Program-made: the position numbers and the translations under genes
In this document: one piece after another, positions 1 to 9,196 of the stretch
Layout: each line of letters begins with the position of its first letter
Position numbering within the stretch: the stretch's first letter is position 1
The notes under the pieces: generated by a model
Databases searched by the model: none
Told to the model about the DNA's origin: nothing
Seen by the model: the letters and a program-made list of their open reading frames with translations, nothing else
Assembly (NCBI RefSeq): GCF_004136555.1
Contig: NZ_NOIT01000002.1
Coordinates: 178,617-242,616, forward strand
Source of the DNA: Kocuria carniphila
GTDB taxonomy: Bacteria > Actinomycetota > Actinomycetes > Actinomycetales > Micrococcaceae
Direction of reading: 5' to 3'
DNA: 64,000 nt

Positions 1-633
1 ATGCAATTGGTGGTCTACAGGGATCGGCAGTCTCCTGCGCGGCAGGTGGACGTGGCCGAGACCGCCGCGCGCGCCGTCGTCGCCCTGCTTGCGGACCCGC
101 GATCCGCACCTGACGGCCCCTGGTACCCGGCCGTGAAGCACTGGCGCGACGCGCGTATCCGCAAACTGGTGCGCCGCGCGGACGGCAAACGCTGGACCGA
201 CGTTCAGGAACTCGACGGCGTGACGGTCACCCAGGCAGGTAGCGGGGAATTCGGCGACGCCGCCGTGCGCGCCTTTGTGCCCGGCCCGGTCAAACCGCTG
301 CCCAAGGAACTGAACAAACTTCAGGTTTCGGGCACAACTTTTCCCGACGACGGCGCTTCAAACGTTACTGACGCGAAGGTCACCGTTGAGGTGCGGCCGG
401 GGCTCGAGATGACCAGTGGCAAGCTTGCGGCCCAGTGCGCCCACGCCGCGCAATTGGCATGGGAGGCCATGTCCGAAGCCGAGCGGGAACAGTGGCGGGC
501 GGACGACTTCAGGGTGCGGGTCGATGAACCGCGTGAGGCGGAGTGGGCAGCTGCCACTCGGCCGGTTGCCGTGGTGGACGCCGGGCTCACCGAACTCGAC
601 GGGCCCACCGAGACGACTCGTGCGTGGTGGTAG
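1..633 (+). CDS. peptidyl-tRNA hydrolase type 2 (PTH2 family), 5' end possibly cut
   Basis: PTH2 enzymes cleave the ester bond of peptidyl-tRNA and recycle tRNA in the cytosol. The signature GKLAAQCAHA is at residues 140-149, after the typical beta-strand and 'MTSG' approach (residues 126-139). Actinobacterial members carry an extra N-terminal region like residues 1-110 here. The frame is open from the first base of the window and begins at ATG, but relatives usually have some residues before the 'MQLVV' strand, so the true start may lie upstream. It ends 33 nt from the convergent S51 peptidase gene. Family assignment is solid. Bacterial PTH2 proteins are less well characterised than canonical Pth. 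Confidence 0.8.
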   Translation: MQLVVYRDRQSPARQVDVAETAARAVVALLADPRSAPDGPWYPAVKHWRDARIRKLVRRADGKRWTDVQELDGVTVTQAGSGEFGDAAVRAFVPGPVKPLPKELNKLQVSGTTFPDDGASNVTDAKVTVEVRPGLEMTSGKLAAQCAHAAQLAWEAMSEAEREQWRADDFRVRVDEPREAEWAAATRPVAVVDAGLTELDGPTETTRAWW

Positions 634-666
634 TGGGACATCAACCGGAACGTTTTCGTGAGCGGG

Positions 667-1365
667 CTACTGTGGCTCGGCGGATTGAAGCCTGACTCCT
701 ACGTGATCCCCGGCAGGAGTAATCCACCAGGCCAGCCCAGATCCCAGGACACGAGGATACCGCGCGTCATCCAGGTGGAGGGCAGTGTCTTCGTCCACGG
801 CGACGGCGGATGACACGCCACCGGACGCCACCACCGCAATCGCCCGAGTCAGCGTGCCCGCCTGCGAGGCGTGAACGTCAACGGTCCACGGCACGATACC
901 GATCCCCGCTTGCACGGTGAGGGCCTCCAGATCTTCTGAACATTCGGATGCGCACACCTCAATGCCGTCCATCGTGTATCCGCCGAGAATTGCGTACTCC
1001 GCGGCAATCATCGCCCCCGCAGAGAAACCGAGGTAGGGCGCACCCTTGCCGACCAGGTCACGCAGCTGTGGCATCGAAGCCGCGAGCGCAGAGTGATAAT
1101 CGGGGGTTCGTCCACCGCCCACGATGATCGCGTTGAATCGTTGCAGGTCGCCGACGTCGCCGCTGAGCGGGAGGAGATCGATCCGGTCACGCACGGCGTG
1201 AAGGAGTTCGAGGTACGGGCCAGCGCTGTGCTCAGTGGTGACGGCATCACCGGTCAGGAACAAGCCGATGCGGCCGGAGCCGAGGGCGAGGCACTTCTCG
1301 AGAAAGGGAGCCACACAGCCTGGACTCGTGGAATCGGGACCCCCACCGACGAGTGTGATGTTCAT
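667..1365 (-). CDS. peptidase S51 family protein (dipeptidase E/cyanophycinase-like)
   Basis: A 232-residue class-I glutamine-amidotransferase-like fold protein. The nucleophile motif G-F-S-A-G is at residues 113-117 with Ser115, and an earlier glycine-rich strand reads 'IIVGGG' (80-85). S51 peptidases cleave Asp-X dipeptides or acyl-aspartyl substrates; the substrate here is unknown. The frame is open 35 codons further upstream, but that stretch is low-complexity and basic. The ATG giving 'MNITLVGGGPDS' matches family N-termini, and it has a CAGACT hexamer 6 nt upstream that fits a leaderless promoter. Monocistronic, convergent with the PTH2 gene. Confidence 0.8.
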   Translation of the reverse strand: MNITLVGGGPDSTSPGCVAPFLEKCLALGSGRIGLFLTGDAVTTEHSAGPYLELLHAVRDRIDLLPLSGDVGDLQRFNAIIVGGGRTPDYHSALAASMPQLRDLVGKGAPYLGFSAGAMIAAEYAILGGYTMDGIEVCASECSEDLEALTVQAGIGIVPWTVDVHASQAGTLTRAIAVVASGGVSSAVAVDEDTALHLDDARYPRVLGSGLAWWITPAGDHVGVRLQSAEPQ

Positions 1366-1520
1366 GGTGCAAGTCTGACTCGTTGACGTCCGCCTGGCGA
1401 GGGTGCACTCGCGGTGACGTAACTGCACAGGCCTGATGACTGCCGTGGAGGGTTGGTCCTGACTCCACAATCGGGACCCAAGGTGGTCCTCAAAGCGGGT
1501 GATTCGACGACCGTAAGGGC

Positions 1521-2654
1521 ATGACCCCTCCAGCGCACAGGTCCCCGAACACGGCGGTGATTCCGCGGACGCGCAGAGCCCAGCGCACCGACCCTGACCG
1601 TGCGACCGTCGATCGACGTAGCCGCGACTTACTGGCAGCAGCCTTGACCAGAACGGTCCATCTTCTGAGCACTGATCCGCAGCTCATCGAATCCGTAGAA
1701 GCCGTGTGCGTGAGCTGTCGCGTGGAACTGACGGTCACCGACAGCCTCGCCGACACGAAGGGCGCGGACACCTTGCTGGTCGATGCGGCGTCGGAGGTCG
1801 AACGCGTTCCCAACGGAGCGATCATCGTCGCCTTGGCTTCCCACCAGTCAGCGTGGGAACTCGCGGCCCGCAGCGCGGCGAGCGCCGTCGTCGTGCTCCC
1901 CGACGCCGCCGAATGGCTGGCCGAGATGCTCGCGCGCTCCGAACACGAAACAGGCGCGATCGAGCTCGGACGTGTCCTCGGCGTGGTGGGTGCAACGGGT
2001 GGTGTGGGCGCTTCGACGCTTGCGTGCTGGCTCGCCCAAGAATTCTCGGAGACCGGTGCGCCCACCGCGGTGGTCGATGCCGACCCCGGTGCAGCGGGCC
2101 TGGACTTGGTGCTCGGAACGGAATCCGAGGACGGCCTGCGCTGGCCCGAGTTGCACCAGTTCTCGGGTGCTGTGGCGGCGGATCAGTTGTGGGCGGCCAT
2201 GCCGAGCGCGGGATCTCTGCGTTACCTCTCCTGGGACCGCCAGGGCACGCACGCCTCCAGTGTTCCGGTGGGCACCGTGATCCACGCGCTGAGAAGCGCG
2301 GCGACCTATCTGGTCGTTGACCTGAATGCGGACCGCCTCGAGGAGCAGGCTCAGTGGTGCTCAACGGTGCTAGTGCTCACTCCGCGCACCGTCAGGGGAG
2401 TTCTGGCGGCGACACTGGCAGTCCAGCGCTGCGGCGAGATCCCAGTGATGACCGTCCTGACCGGGCTCAACGTGGCGGACGTGGATGCAGCCATCGTGGA
2501 ATCGGCAACCGGAGTCGGTTGTGCCGGCTCCCTCACATTCGACCCACGCCTCCCTCAAGAGCTCGACAACGGTGCCGTGTTGCAGCGGGGCAAACGCGCG
2601 AAACATGCGAAAGCCGTCCGTGCCATAGCCCAGCAGGTGGAGGCGCGGTCATGA
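1521..2654 (+). CDS. CpaE/TadZ-like ATPase of the Tad pilus locus (Ssd-type)
   Basis: First gene of a seven-gene Tad operon. It has an N-terminal receiver-like domain (about residues 45-140) and a ParA/MinD-type domain from residue 150. The P-loop reads G-A-T-G-G-V-G-A-S (157-165): the usual deviant-Walker lysines are absent, a trait I associate with actinobacterial CpaE-like/Ssd proteins next to helicase and secretion genes. CpaE/TadZ localises the pilus assembly machine at the inner face of the membrane. The stop overlaps the next start as ATGA (2651-2654), so translation is coupled. Likely a scaffold rather than an active ATPase. Confidence 0.85.
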   Translation: MTPPAHRSPNTAVIPRTRRAQRTDPDRATVDRRSRDLLAAALTRTVHLLSTDPQLIESVEAVCVSCRVELTVTDSLADTKGADTLLVDAASEVERVPNGAIIVALASHQSAWELAARSAASAVVVLPDAAEWLAEMLARSEHETGAIELGRVLGVVGATGGVGASTLACWLAQEFSETGAPTAVVDADPGAAGLDLVLGTESEDGLRWPELHQFSGAVAADQLWAAMPSAGSLRYLSWDRQGTHASSVPVGTVIHALRSAATYLVVDLNADRLEEQAQWCSTVLVLTPRTVRGVLAATLAVQRCGEIPVMTVLTGLNVADVDAAIVESATGVGCAGSLTFDPRLPQELDNGAVLQRGKRAKHAKAVRAIAQQVEARS

Positions 2655-3865
2655 GCGGCACGGAACTCGACACTCAGTTCACGGAAGACGTCCGCAATCG
2701 TTTACTGCAGGAAGGTGGTGCCCTCACTGACGCCCGGATTGCCCGCGCCATCCAGGACACCGGCCGCGTGCTCGGAGCGGTGGGATCTATCCGGGCGGTA
2801 CAGCACATCAAAGCCGAGCTCACGGGACTCGGTCCGCTCGAACCGCTCCTGCCCACCGAAGGGCTCAGCGACGTGTATGTCAACGGGCACGAGAACGTGT
2901 TCGTGGAGACCCTCGGCGGCGTGACCCGGGTGCCATCTCCTTTCGCGAATGAGGCAGATGTTCGCGCGCTCGCGGTGCGTCTCATCACGGCGGCCGGTCG
3001 TCGGCTCGACGACGCCAACCCATGCGTTGACGTGCAGACCGCCACTGGACTACGTGTCCACGCCGTGATCCCACCGGTGTCCACGAGCGGCACGTTGCTG
3101 TCCATCAGGTTTCAGGCTCCTCAGCGGTTGTCCCTGACCGACTTGGTGTCCTCGGGATCCATCCACCCGTTCATGGCGGACGTGCTGTGTACGGCCATCT
3201 CCGCAGGGGCCAACTTGATGATCAGCGGGGCCACGGGGTCCGGGAAAACCACCGTCCTATCCGCGCTGTTGTCGCAGTGCGATCCGTCCGAGCGTCTGGT
3301 ACTCATCGAGGACGCAGCCGAACTGAACCCGGAGCATCCTCACGTGGTGGGGATGCAGGCCCGGCACGACAATGTGGAGGGCAGCGGCGCCGTGGACCTG
3401 GCAGCGCTGGTGCGCCAAGCCCTGCGGATGCGCCCGGATCGTCTGGTGGTCGGGGAGTGCCGCGGGGCCGAAGTCCGTGAGCTCCTCACGGCGTTGAACA
3501 CCGGACACGCCGGCGCCGGAACCGTGCACGCGAACTCTGCGCAAGCTGTTCCCGCCCGCTTGGCGGCGCTGGGCTCGCTCGCCGGGATGAGCCGCGAGTC
3601 CGTCGAGTTGCAGGCTGCCAGCGCCCTTGACTTGATCGCCCACGTGAGCAGGGGAGTGGACGGCAGACGCTTGGAGACCCTGTGCACGCTCGAGCTGTCA
3701 GGCGATCAACTCATCACCCTGGCGGCGTTGAGCTGCGATGGTGGAGAACCGGTCAAGGGCCCGGGATGGCCACGTGTGGCGGAACTGTTGTCACGCCCCG
3801 CAGCTCGCGCGAGCGCATCTGACTCTGCATTTGTCGGCGCAGCACACCCGCAGGGTGCGTCATGA
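2651..3865 (+). CDS. tadA: TadA/CpaF family secretion ATPase
   Basis: Cytoplasmic motor ATPase of the type IVc (Tad/Flp) pilus, 404 residues. Visible motifs are Walker A G-A-T-G-S-G-K-T (193-200), Asp box 'LVLIEDAAEL' (217-225), Walker B 'RLVVGE' (264-269) and the His box 'TGHAGAGTVHAN' near 285-296. The N-terminal domain (1-150) carries the VirB11/GspE-type 'LGPLEPLL' segment. The start was chosen at the ATGA overlap with the upstream gene; an upstream in-frame extension exists but would lie inside the CpaE-like gene in another frame. It overlaps tadB by four bases in the same way. Confidence 0.95.
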   Translation: MSGTELDTQFTEDVRNRLLQEGGALTDARIARAIQDTGRVLGAVGSIRAVQHIKAELTGLGPLEPLLPTEGLSDVYVNGHENVFVETLGGVTRVPSPFANEADVRALAVRLITAAGRRLDDANPCVDVQTATGLRVHAVIPPVSTSGTLLSIRFQAPQRLSLTDLVSSGSIHPFMADVLCTAISAGANLMISGATGSGKTTVLSALLSQCDPSERLVLIEDAAELNPEHPHVVGMQARHDNVEGSGAVDLAALVRQALRMRPDRLVVGECRGAEVRELLTALNTGHAGAGTVHANSAQAVPARLAALGSLAGMSRESVELQAASALDLIAHVSRGVDGRRLETLCTLELSGDQLITLAALSCDGGEPVKGPGWPRVAELLSRPAARASASDSAFVGAAHPQGAS

Positions 3866-4653
3866 TCCTCGCCCTGTCCGTGGGAAGTCTCATCGCCGCG
3901 GCGGGCCTGATGTGGGCCGGGGGAGCGGGTAGCCGCGCCCTCGTCGTCCACAGCGTCGGGGTCGCACGGAGCCATGACCCAGAACGCCAACGGACTTCGC
4001 TGGCCACGGTGTCCTTCGCATCCCGCCACTGGCGACGGGACCGCGCGGCGGAAGCGGCCCAATGGGTCACTCTGATCCGACGGCTGGCGGCTCTGCTCAA
4101 CGCCGGTCGCAGTCCGTCCCTCGTATTCGGCCAGGCCTCCCGGGCCACGAGCCAGAGCCCCGCCAACCCCACAGCCGCCTGGATCGAACGTTTGTGCCGC
4201 GACGTACATGCGGCGTCGGAGCTGGGTGTCCCAGCCTCCGTAACCCTGGGCCGGATCGCGCAATCCACTCCGGACGTGTCTGACCACGAACTCGCTCGCT
4301 GGGCCCGCTCCGTCAGCGTGCAGCTAGCCGCGTGTTGGGAGATCTCGGAACGCTCCGGAGCATCTCTGTCGAAGACCCTGAACGGCTTGGCTGATTCTGT
4401 CGAATCACAGATCGATGCCCAGGCCGCTCGCGACAGCGCGCTCGCCGGTCCCCGAGCCACGGTGCGTGTCCTTGCGTGGCTGCCGGTCCTCGCACTCGGT
4501 CTCGGAATGCTCATGGGGACCGGCCCGATCACCACCCTGATCACCACACCGTGGGGCCGAATCGCACTTATTGCGGGAGCTGTCCTCACGGTGGCCGGTC
4601 GGTTGTGGACCCGCCAGCTCATGCGGCACGCCGAGGGGGTGGACGGACCATGA
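3862..4653 (+). CDS. TadB-like type II secretion F-domain protein
   Basis: Inner-membrane platform protein that partners TadA. The 263-residue protein has an N-terminal hydrophobic helix (about 3-22), a cytoplasmic four-helix T2SF domain (about 70-190, including 'LIRRLAALLNAGRSP') and two C-terminal transmembrane helices (about 203-222 and 233-250). Start and stop both sit in ATGA overlaps with tadA and the TadC-like gene, so stoichiometric translation is expected. Sequence conservation in this family is low, so the call rests on topology and position as much as on residues. Confidence 0.85.
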   Translation: MILALSVGSLIAAAGLMWAGGAGSRALVVHSVGVARSHDPERQRTSLATVSFASRHWRRDRAAEAAQWVTLIRRLAALLNAGRSPSLVFGQASRATSQSPANPTAAWIERLCRDVHAASELGVPASVTLGRIAQSTPDVSDHELARWARSVSVQLAACWEISERSGASLSKTLNGLADSVESQIDAQAARDSALAGPRATVRVLAWLPVLALGLGMLMGTGPITTLITTPWGRIALIAGAVLTVAGRLWTRQLMRHAEGVDGP

Positions 4654-5243
4654 CCATTGCCCTGGCCACTGGACTCTTAGTAGCCGTAGCGTTTTTCGTC
4701 TGGTCATCGCCGCGCGCGGTCGCGTTGTCCTCAACGGGTCCCGCTGGCTCGATCTCAGCACCGACCGACGACGCCGCTCTGTTGGCTTCGCACGGCAGCT
4801 CGCCCGGGTTACCCGCCGCCACACTCGTCGAGCTGACAGCAACTCAGCTTGACGCTGGACTACCTCTCGCGGAGGCAGTCTCCGTGCTGGCCCACAGCAC
4901 TGCCGGGACCGGTCATCCCGAGCTTCAAAGGGTTGCCGCAGCACTTCGACTGGGTCTGGACTGGGACACCGCGTGGTCATCGGCCAACGAGTCACCCAGA
5001 GCGTTACTGGACTACCGCGATGCGCTCGAATTCACGGCGACGTCCGGGGCGGCGTCGGCGACGGTCTTGCGGGGGCAAGCCGAGCAAGTAAGGCGAGCCC
5101 AGTTCCGTCGAGCGGAACGTGCCGCAGAAGCGCTATCAGTTCGACTGGTGCTGCCGCTCGGACTGTGTTGTCTACCCGCCTTCATGTGCTGGGGCGTGCT
5201 GCCCGTGCTCATGAGTTTGCTGCCCAAGGTGTTCGCCTCATGA
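4650..5243 (+). CDS. TadC-like type II secretion F-domain protein
   Basis: Second platform protein of the Tad machine, 197 residues: N-terminal transmembrane helix (about 2-20), T2SF core (about 55-165) with the 'ELTATQLDAGLPLAEAVSV' helix pair, and a C-terminal hydrophobic segment (about 168-192). It is shorter than proteobacterial TadC, as is usual in actinobacteria. The start is the ATG inside the ATGA overlap with tadB. A longer open frame upstream is the antisense-like continuation inside tadB and was rejected. The last bases again form ATGA, but the pilin that follows probably uses a later start. Confidence 0.8.
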   Translation: MTIALATGLLVAVAFFVWSSPRAVALSSTGPAGSISAPTDDAALLASHGSSPGLPAATLVELTATQLDAGLPLAEAVSVLAHSTAGTGHPELQRVAAALRLGLDWDTAWSSANESPRALLDYRDALEFTATSGAASATVLRGQAEQVRRAQFRRAERAAEALSVRLVLPLGLCCLPAFMCWGVLPVLMSLLPKVFAS

Positions 5244-5323
5244 TCCGCGGCCGAGCGCCGCCCGCGGGCCGCGACATCAACCCCAGATCCCCGCTCGAAT
5301 CACCCACCACACAGGAGAACACC

Positions 5324-5572
5324 ATGTCCCACACCACCGTCACCATCGTCCCCGCAGCTCCGCAGGTCATCCAGCCCGATGCCGTGCTGGAAGCCCACAG
5401 CACCGAACTCGTTCTTAGCTCGGATCACCCGGATCTCGGCGCATCCACCGCGGAATACGCAGTGATCGTCCTGGCAGCCGCCGCGTTCGGCGGCGTCATG
5501 GCCGCAGTGCTGTCCTCTGACTCCGTATCGGGTCTGCTGCTGGGCATCATCCAGAAGGCTCTGTCGGTGTAA
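5324..5572 (+). CDS. Flp-type pilin (DUF4244 family)
   Basis: Probable major structural pilin of the Tad system, 82 residues. The Flp processing motif is visible: Gly39 followed by A-S-T-A-E-Y, placing Glu at +5 and Tyr at +6 of the mature protein, then a hydrophobic alpha-helix running to the C-terminus ('AVIVLAAAAFGGVMAAVL'). The leader is long (39 residues). The start was chosen because AGGAG lies 7 nt upstream (5312-5316). An alternative ATG at 5240 overlaps the TadC-like stop and would give a 67-residue leader. No prepilin peptidase gene is nearby, so the processing enzyme is presumably encoded elsewhere. Confidence 0.85.
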   Translation: MSHTTVTIVPAAPQVIQPDAVLEAHSTELVLSSDHPDLGASTAEYAVIVLAAAAFGGVMAAVLSSDSVSGLLLGIIQKALSV

Positions 5573-5656
5573 TCCGATGGGAGCAACACCGTTGGGTGCG
5601 CCTCGATGGTGAGGCGTGCCCAACGGACCCACCTGAGTTCTCGGAAAGGCACCGAC

Positions 5657-6085
5657 GTGAGAACAGAGCAACCTTGGACCTCTTTTTCCACCGCTGGCTC
5701 ACGGTCAGGCAGAGAGTCCAAAGACCCCTGCGATAGGGGTGCCGTCACCGTGGAAACCGCGGTCATCATGCCCGCTCTGGTGTTATTGCTTGCGGTCATG
5801 CTGGCCGCGGCGGCAGCCGGGATGACACTGGTCCGTTTCGAAGAAGCGGCTCGAGCGTCTGCCAGGGCCGCTGCTCGAGGGGAAACCGTGGCCGTCGCCC
5901 AAGAGCGAGCACGAGAGATCGCAGGGGATGATTCCACGGTGACCGTTGCCGCCGGCTCCGACCGGGTCAACGTGACGGTCAGCGGACCGGCACCGGGGAT
6001 CCTGGGCCAGTGGAGTAGCTGGACACTTCAAGCTGATGCCATGGCCGTGACCGAAGGAGCGAGGAACGCAGATGTGGGCCCGTAG
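5657..6085 (+). CDS. TadE-like pseudopilin
   Basis: Minor pilin-like membrane protein, 142 residues from a GTG start preceded by GGAAAGG (5642-5648). The class III prepilin-like motif 'DRGAVTVETAVIMPAL' (about residues 29-44) has Gly at the cleavage position and Glu at +5, followed by a transmembrane helix. The remainder is a periplasm-type domain with beta-strand character ('VTVAAGSDRVNVTVSG'). An in-frame ATG at 5606 would add 17 unremarkable residues. The 3' end overlaps the next gene by 14 nt. Role: assembly or tip component of the Flp pilus. Confidence 0.85.
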   Translation: MRTEQPWTSFSTAGSRSGRESKDPCDRGAVTVETAVIMPALVLLLAVMLAAAAAGMTLVRFEEAARASARAAARGETVAVAQERAREIAGDDSTVTVAAGSDRVNVTVSGPAPGILGQWSSWTLQADAMAVTEGARNADVGP

Positions 6086-6539
6086 TGTTCCGGAAGCGGA
6101 CAGGTGTCGTTCGGTCTGGTCGAGTCCGCATCGGGATCGCCAGACGGCCGCACGTGGGAGTTCCAAGAGTCGGAACCACCCCGATGAAGGGTCAGGAACT
6201 GTCCACGGCATGACCATCGCCGTGCTCATGTGTGCGCTGCTGATCGTGATCCTGTTGCTCGGGCAGGCGGGCATCTCGATGCACCGGGCCGCCAAAGCCG
6301 CAGACCTCGCCGCGCTCGCTGCAGCCGACACGGCCCGGGGCTTAGCGAGCGGCGTGCCTTGCGACGTGGCCCGGGCCGTAGCCCAGGAGAACGGCGCGGT
6401 CATGGATCACTGCGACCTGGTGAGTCCCGAACAAACCACCGTGGATGTCCGCACGAGCATCGCGCTGTTCGGCCCATTGGAACCGCTGGGCCCGGCCATT
6501 GGAATATCACGGGCCGGACCGCCGCCGGGAGAGCCGTGA
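6072..6539 (+). CDS. Rv3654c/TadG-like protein of the helicase-secretion neighbourhood
   Basis: Last gene of the Tad operon, 155 residues. After a basic N-terminus comes 'DEGSGTVHGMTIAVLM' (about 38-53), a prepilin-like junction with Gly at the cleavage position but without the +5 Glu (His or Val occupies that region). A transmembrane helix (about 47-66) and a short extracytoplasmic domain with two cysteines (near 98 and 114) follow. It matches the actinobacterial 'helicase/secretion neighbourhood TadE-like' family, a standard partner of the convergent helicase gene. Probable pseudopilin or secreted accessory factor. Confidence 0.8.
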   Translation: MWARSVPEADRCRSVWSSPHRDRQTAARGSSKSRNHPDEGSGTVHGMTIAVLMCALLIVILLLGQAGISMHRAAKAADLAALAAADTARGLASGVPCDVARAVAQENGAVMDHCDLVSPEQTTVDVRTSIALFGPLEPLGPAIGISRAGPPPGEP

Positions 6540-6596
6540 TGCAGTTCGATATCGGTGAGGTGAGTTATCCGTACGCCCTCGGAGACTGCTTAGCGC

Positions 6597-8945
6597 TCAT
6601 TCCGCTGATGTGGCAGCCGGAGCGAACCGCAGCAACCCGTTCAGCAGCTTGAGCGCGTCGGCTTTATCCAGCGGATTGTTGCGGTTTCCGCACTTGGGAG
6701 ATTGCACGCAGGACGGGCAGCCGGTCTCGCATTCGCACGCGGCAATGGCATCACGGGTGGCGGTGATCCAGCGGTGAAACATGTCGTAACCGCGCTCGGC
6801 GAAACCAGCACCGCCGGGGTGGCCGTCGTGCACGAAAATGGTGGGGAGCTCGGTGTCAGCATGCAAGGCGGTCGACAGCCCACCCACATCCCAGCGGTCA
6901 CACGATGCCAACAACGGGAGCAGCCCGATCATGGCGTGCTCGGCCGCGTGCAGGGAGCCGGGGATGTCCGGTTCCTCGATTCCCATGGCGGCCAATTGAG
7001 GCTGGTCCACGGTGAACCACGTGGCTGTAGTGGTCAATTGGCGCGGGGGTAACTCCAACGGTTCTTCGCCTACCACTTCGTTGGAGGCGGTGAGTTTGCG
7101 CTGGAAACTGATCACCTGGGTTGTCACGTCCACGCTGCCGCGGTGAATGGTGATGGGACCCCAGCGTTGGGTGTCAGCCACGGAACGCACTCGAACTTCC
7201 GTCACATCGCGGGCCACAGTATAGAAATCCGGGAACGCGTGCCGCACGGAGGCCACGCTGAGTTCCTCGTCCAAATCCTCGACCAGGTACGTACGGCCCT
7301 GATGCACGTACACGGCTCCGGGATGTGCTTGGTAGTGGGACTGCGGAGCACCCATGGTTCCCAGCACCGCGCCGGTCTCGGATTCGATGATCTGCACGGG
7401 CCCGCCGTCCCCGGAACGGATGGACACCATGTCCGCGGGCCGTTCGGAACGCGTCCAGAACCAGCCGCTCGGGCGCCGTCGTAAGTGGCCGGCGGCCTCA
7501 AGGGATTGCACCACATCGTGGGCGGTGGGCCCGAACAACTCGAGTTCAGTGGTCCGGATGGGGAGCTCGGCCGCCGCGGCGCACAGGTGCGGTGCGAGCA
7601 CGTACGGATTGGACGCCTCGAACACCGTGGCCTCCACGGGCACGTCAAAAATCGCCTCGGGGTGGTTCACCAGGTAGGTATCGAGCGGATCGTCTCCGGC
7701 GATCAACGTGGCCAGTGCATGTTGACCAGCACGCCCCGCGCGGCCGATCTGCTGAGTGAACGAGGCTCGGGTGCCGGGCCACCCGGCGACCAGGACGGCG
7801 TCGAGCCCGGTGATGTCGATTCCCAGCTCGAGCGCAGAAGTGCTTGCAACCCCCAATAGGCGACCGTCGCGCAGGGCCTGTTCCAGTTCCCGACGTTCCT
7901 CCGGGAGGAAACCCGCCCGATACGCCGCGACTCGGTGCGCCAGCGACGGGTCAACCTCTTCGAGTTGCCGGTGCGCGATCTGAGAAATCGTCTCGGCACC
8001 CCGGCGCGACCGAATGAACGCAATCGTGCGGATCTGCTGCAGCACCAAATCAGTGAGCATGTCCGCTGACTCGGCGGTCACCGTGCGTCGTGAGGGCGCG
8101 TTGTTATCGGACCCTCCCGGCGACTGCTCCGGCTCCCACAACACCACGGTGCGCGAACCATGCGGCGAGGTATCGCGCTCCACGGCCGTCACCTCGTCAG
8201 GTGAGGCACCGATTAATCGCGCAAACGATTCCTGCGGTGATGCACTGGTCGCGGAGGCCCCCACAAAGACCGGGTCCGCCCCGTAATGAGCGGCAATCCG
8301 CTTGAGGCGCTTCATGAGCACGGCCACGTGCGAACCAAATACGCCCCGATAGGAATGAGCCTCATCGATGATCACAAAGCGCAGCCGCCGGAAGAATCGC
8401 GACCAGCCCGTGTGATTGGGCAGGATGCCGTGGTGGAGCATGTCCGGGTTGCACAGGATCACGTCCGCGTGGTCGCGAATCCAGCGGCGCTCGCCGGTGT
8501 CGGTGTCACCGTCGTAGGTGGCCGCGCGCACGTCGTCGAAACCCAGCGACCGAAGGGACATCAATTGATCCGCCGCAAGTGCCTTGGTGGGCGACAAGTA
8601 CAGCGCCGTGGCTTCCTCGGGGTGGTGTAACAGTCCAGGTCGGGAGGCGATGGCAAGTTTCCCACGATGAACGGCGTTGAGCACCAGCGACTGATACACC
8701 AGTGACTTGCCGGAGGCCGTTCCGGTGGCCACGATCGCGTGCCGAGGCGCCGTCATCGCCGCGACTTGATGAGCGAACGGTTCATGAATCCCCAGCCGCT
8801 CGTACGCCCGGCGGACGGCCGGGTGGATCCACTCGGGCCACGGTGCATATTCGGCCTCGCGCGCGGGTAGTTCGCGGACATGACGAACCTGCTCGGGCTG
8901 CGGTCCGCGGCCGAGCAAATTGACCATGTCCTGGGAAGAACTCAC
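6597..8945 (-). CDS. DEAD/DEAH-box helicase with DUF1998 domain (MrfA/Hrq1-like)
   Basis: Superfamily 2 helicase of 782 residues. Walker A-like A-T-G-T-A-S-G-K-S is at 73-81, DEAH at 194-197, and the helicase C motif 'STSALELGIDITGLD...QQIGRAGRAG' lies about 380-420. The C-terminal DUF1998 region ends in a cysteine cluster (Cys737, 739, 743, 746, 752) like the metal-binding site of Bacillus MrfA, which acts in mitomycin C repair, and yeast Hrq1. Actinobacterial orthologues sit beside Tad genes, as here, in convergent orientation. The start is GTG. The link to pilus function is positional only; DNA repair is the better-supported role. Confidence 0.92.
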   Translation of the reverse strand: MSSSQDMVNLLGRGPQPEQVRHVRELPAREAEYAPWPEWIHPAVRRAYERLGIHEPFAHQVAAMTAPRHAIVATGTASGKSLVYQSLVLNAVHRGKLAIASRPGLLHHPEEATALYLSPTKALAADQLMSLRSLGFDDVRAATYDGDTDTGERRWIRDHADVILCNPDMLHHGILPNHTGWSRFFRRLRFVIIDEAHSYRGVFGSHVAVLMKRLKRIAAHYGADPVFVGASATSASPQESFARLIGASPDEVTAVERDTSPHGSRTVVLWEPEQSPGGSDNNAPSRRTVTAESADMLTDLVLQQIRTIAFIRSRRGAETISQIAHRQLEEVDPSLAHRVAAYRAGFLPEERRELEQALRDGRLLGVASTSALELGIDITGLDAVLVAGWPGTRASFTQQIGRAGRAGQHALATLIAGDDPLDTYLVNHPEAIFDVPVEATVFEASNPYVLAPHLCAAAAELPIRTTELELFGPTAHDVVQSLEAAGHLRRRPSGWFWTRSERPADMVSIRSGDGGPVQIIESETGAVLGTMGAPQSHYQAHPGAVYVHQGRTYLVEDLDEELSVASVRHAFPDFYTVARDVTEVRVRSVADTQRWGPITIHRGSVDVTTQVISFQRKLTASNEVVGEEPLELPPRQLTTTATWFTVDQPQLAAMGIEEPDIPGSLHAAEHAMIGLLPLLASCDRWDVGGLSTALHADTELPTIFVHDGHPGGAGFAERGYDMFHRWITATRDAIAACECETGCPSCVQSPKCGNRNNPLDKADALKLLNGLLRFAPAATSAE

Positions 8946-9196
8946 CGTCCTATTCTTCCGTACGCAGCAACACGCATAAGCCGCCCGAAATAGTCGTCTC
9001 GCTTCCCCCGGCCATCGACGGCGTCACACGGAAACGTCCCCGACTTATAACGATCCCGTCTTGCAACGACGCCGCCGCGACCAGCCCCCGTGCCGCTCGC
9101 CCTCCACAACGGGCGCGGTTTCGTCATACGGCAGTGATCTGCGCCAATTTAGCGGTGGTCTCCCCGCTGACACGGCGCGCATGGAATTATGGGGAT

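Noticed and set aside
5240..5326. Earlier ATG of the Flp pilin overlapping the TadC-like stop
   Set aside because: It would give an implausibly long 67-residue leader; ATG 5324 has a much better ribosome-binding site.
8946..9196. Possible small genes between the helicase and the first PPOX gene
   Set aside because: Short frames are basic and Arg-rich without ribosome-binding sites or family motifs.
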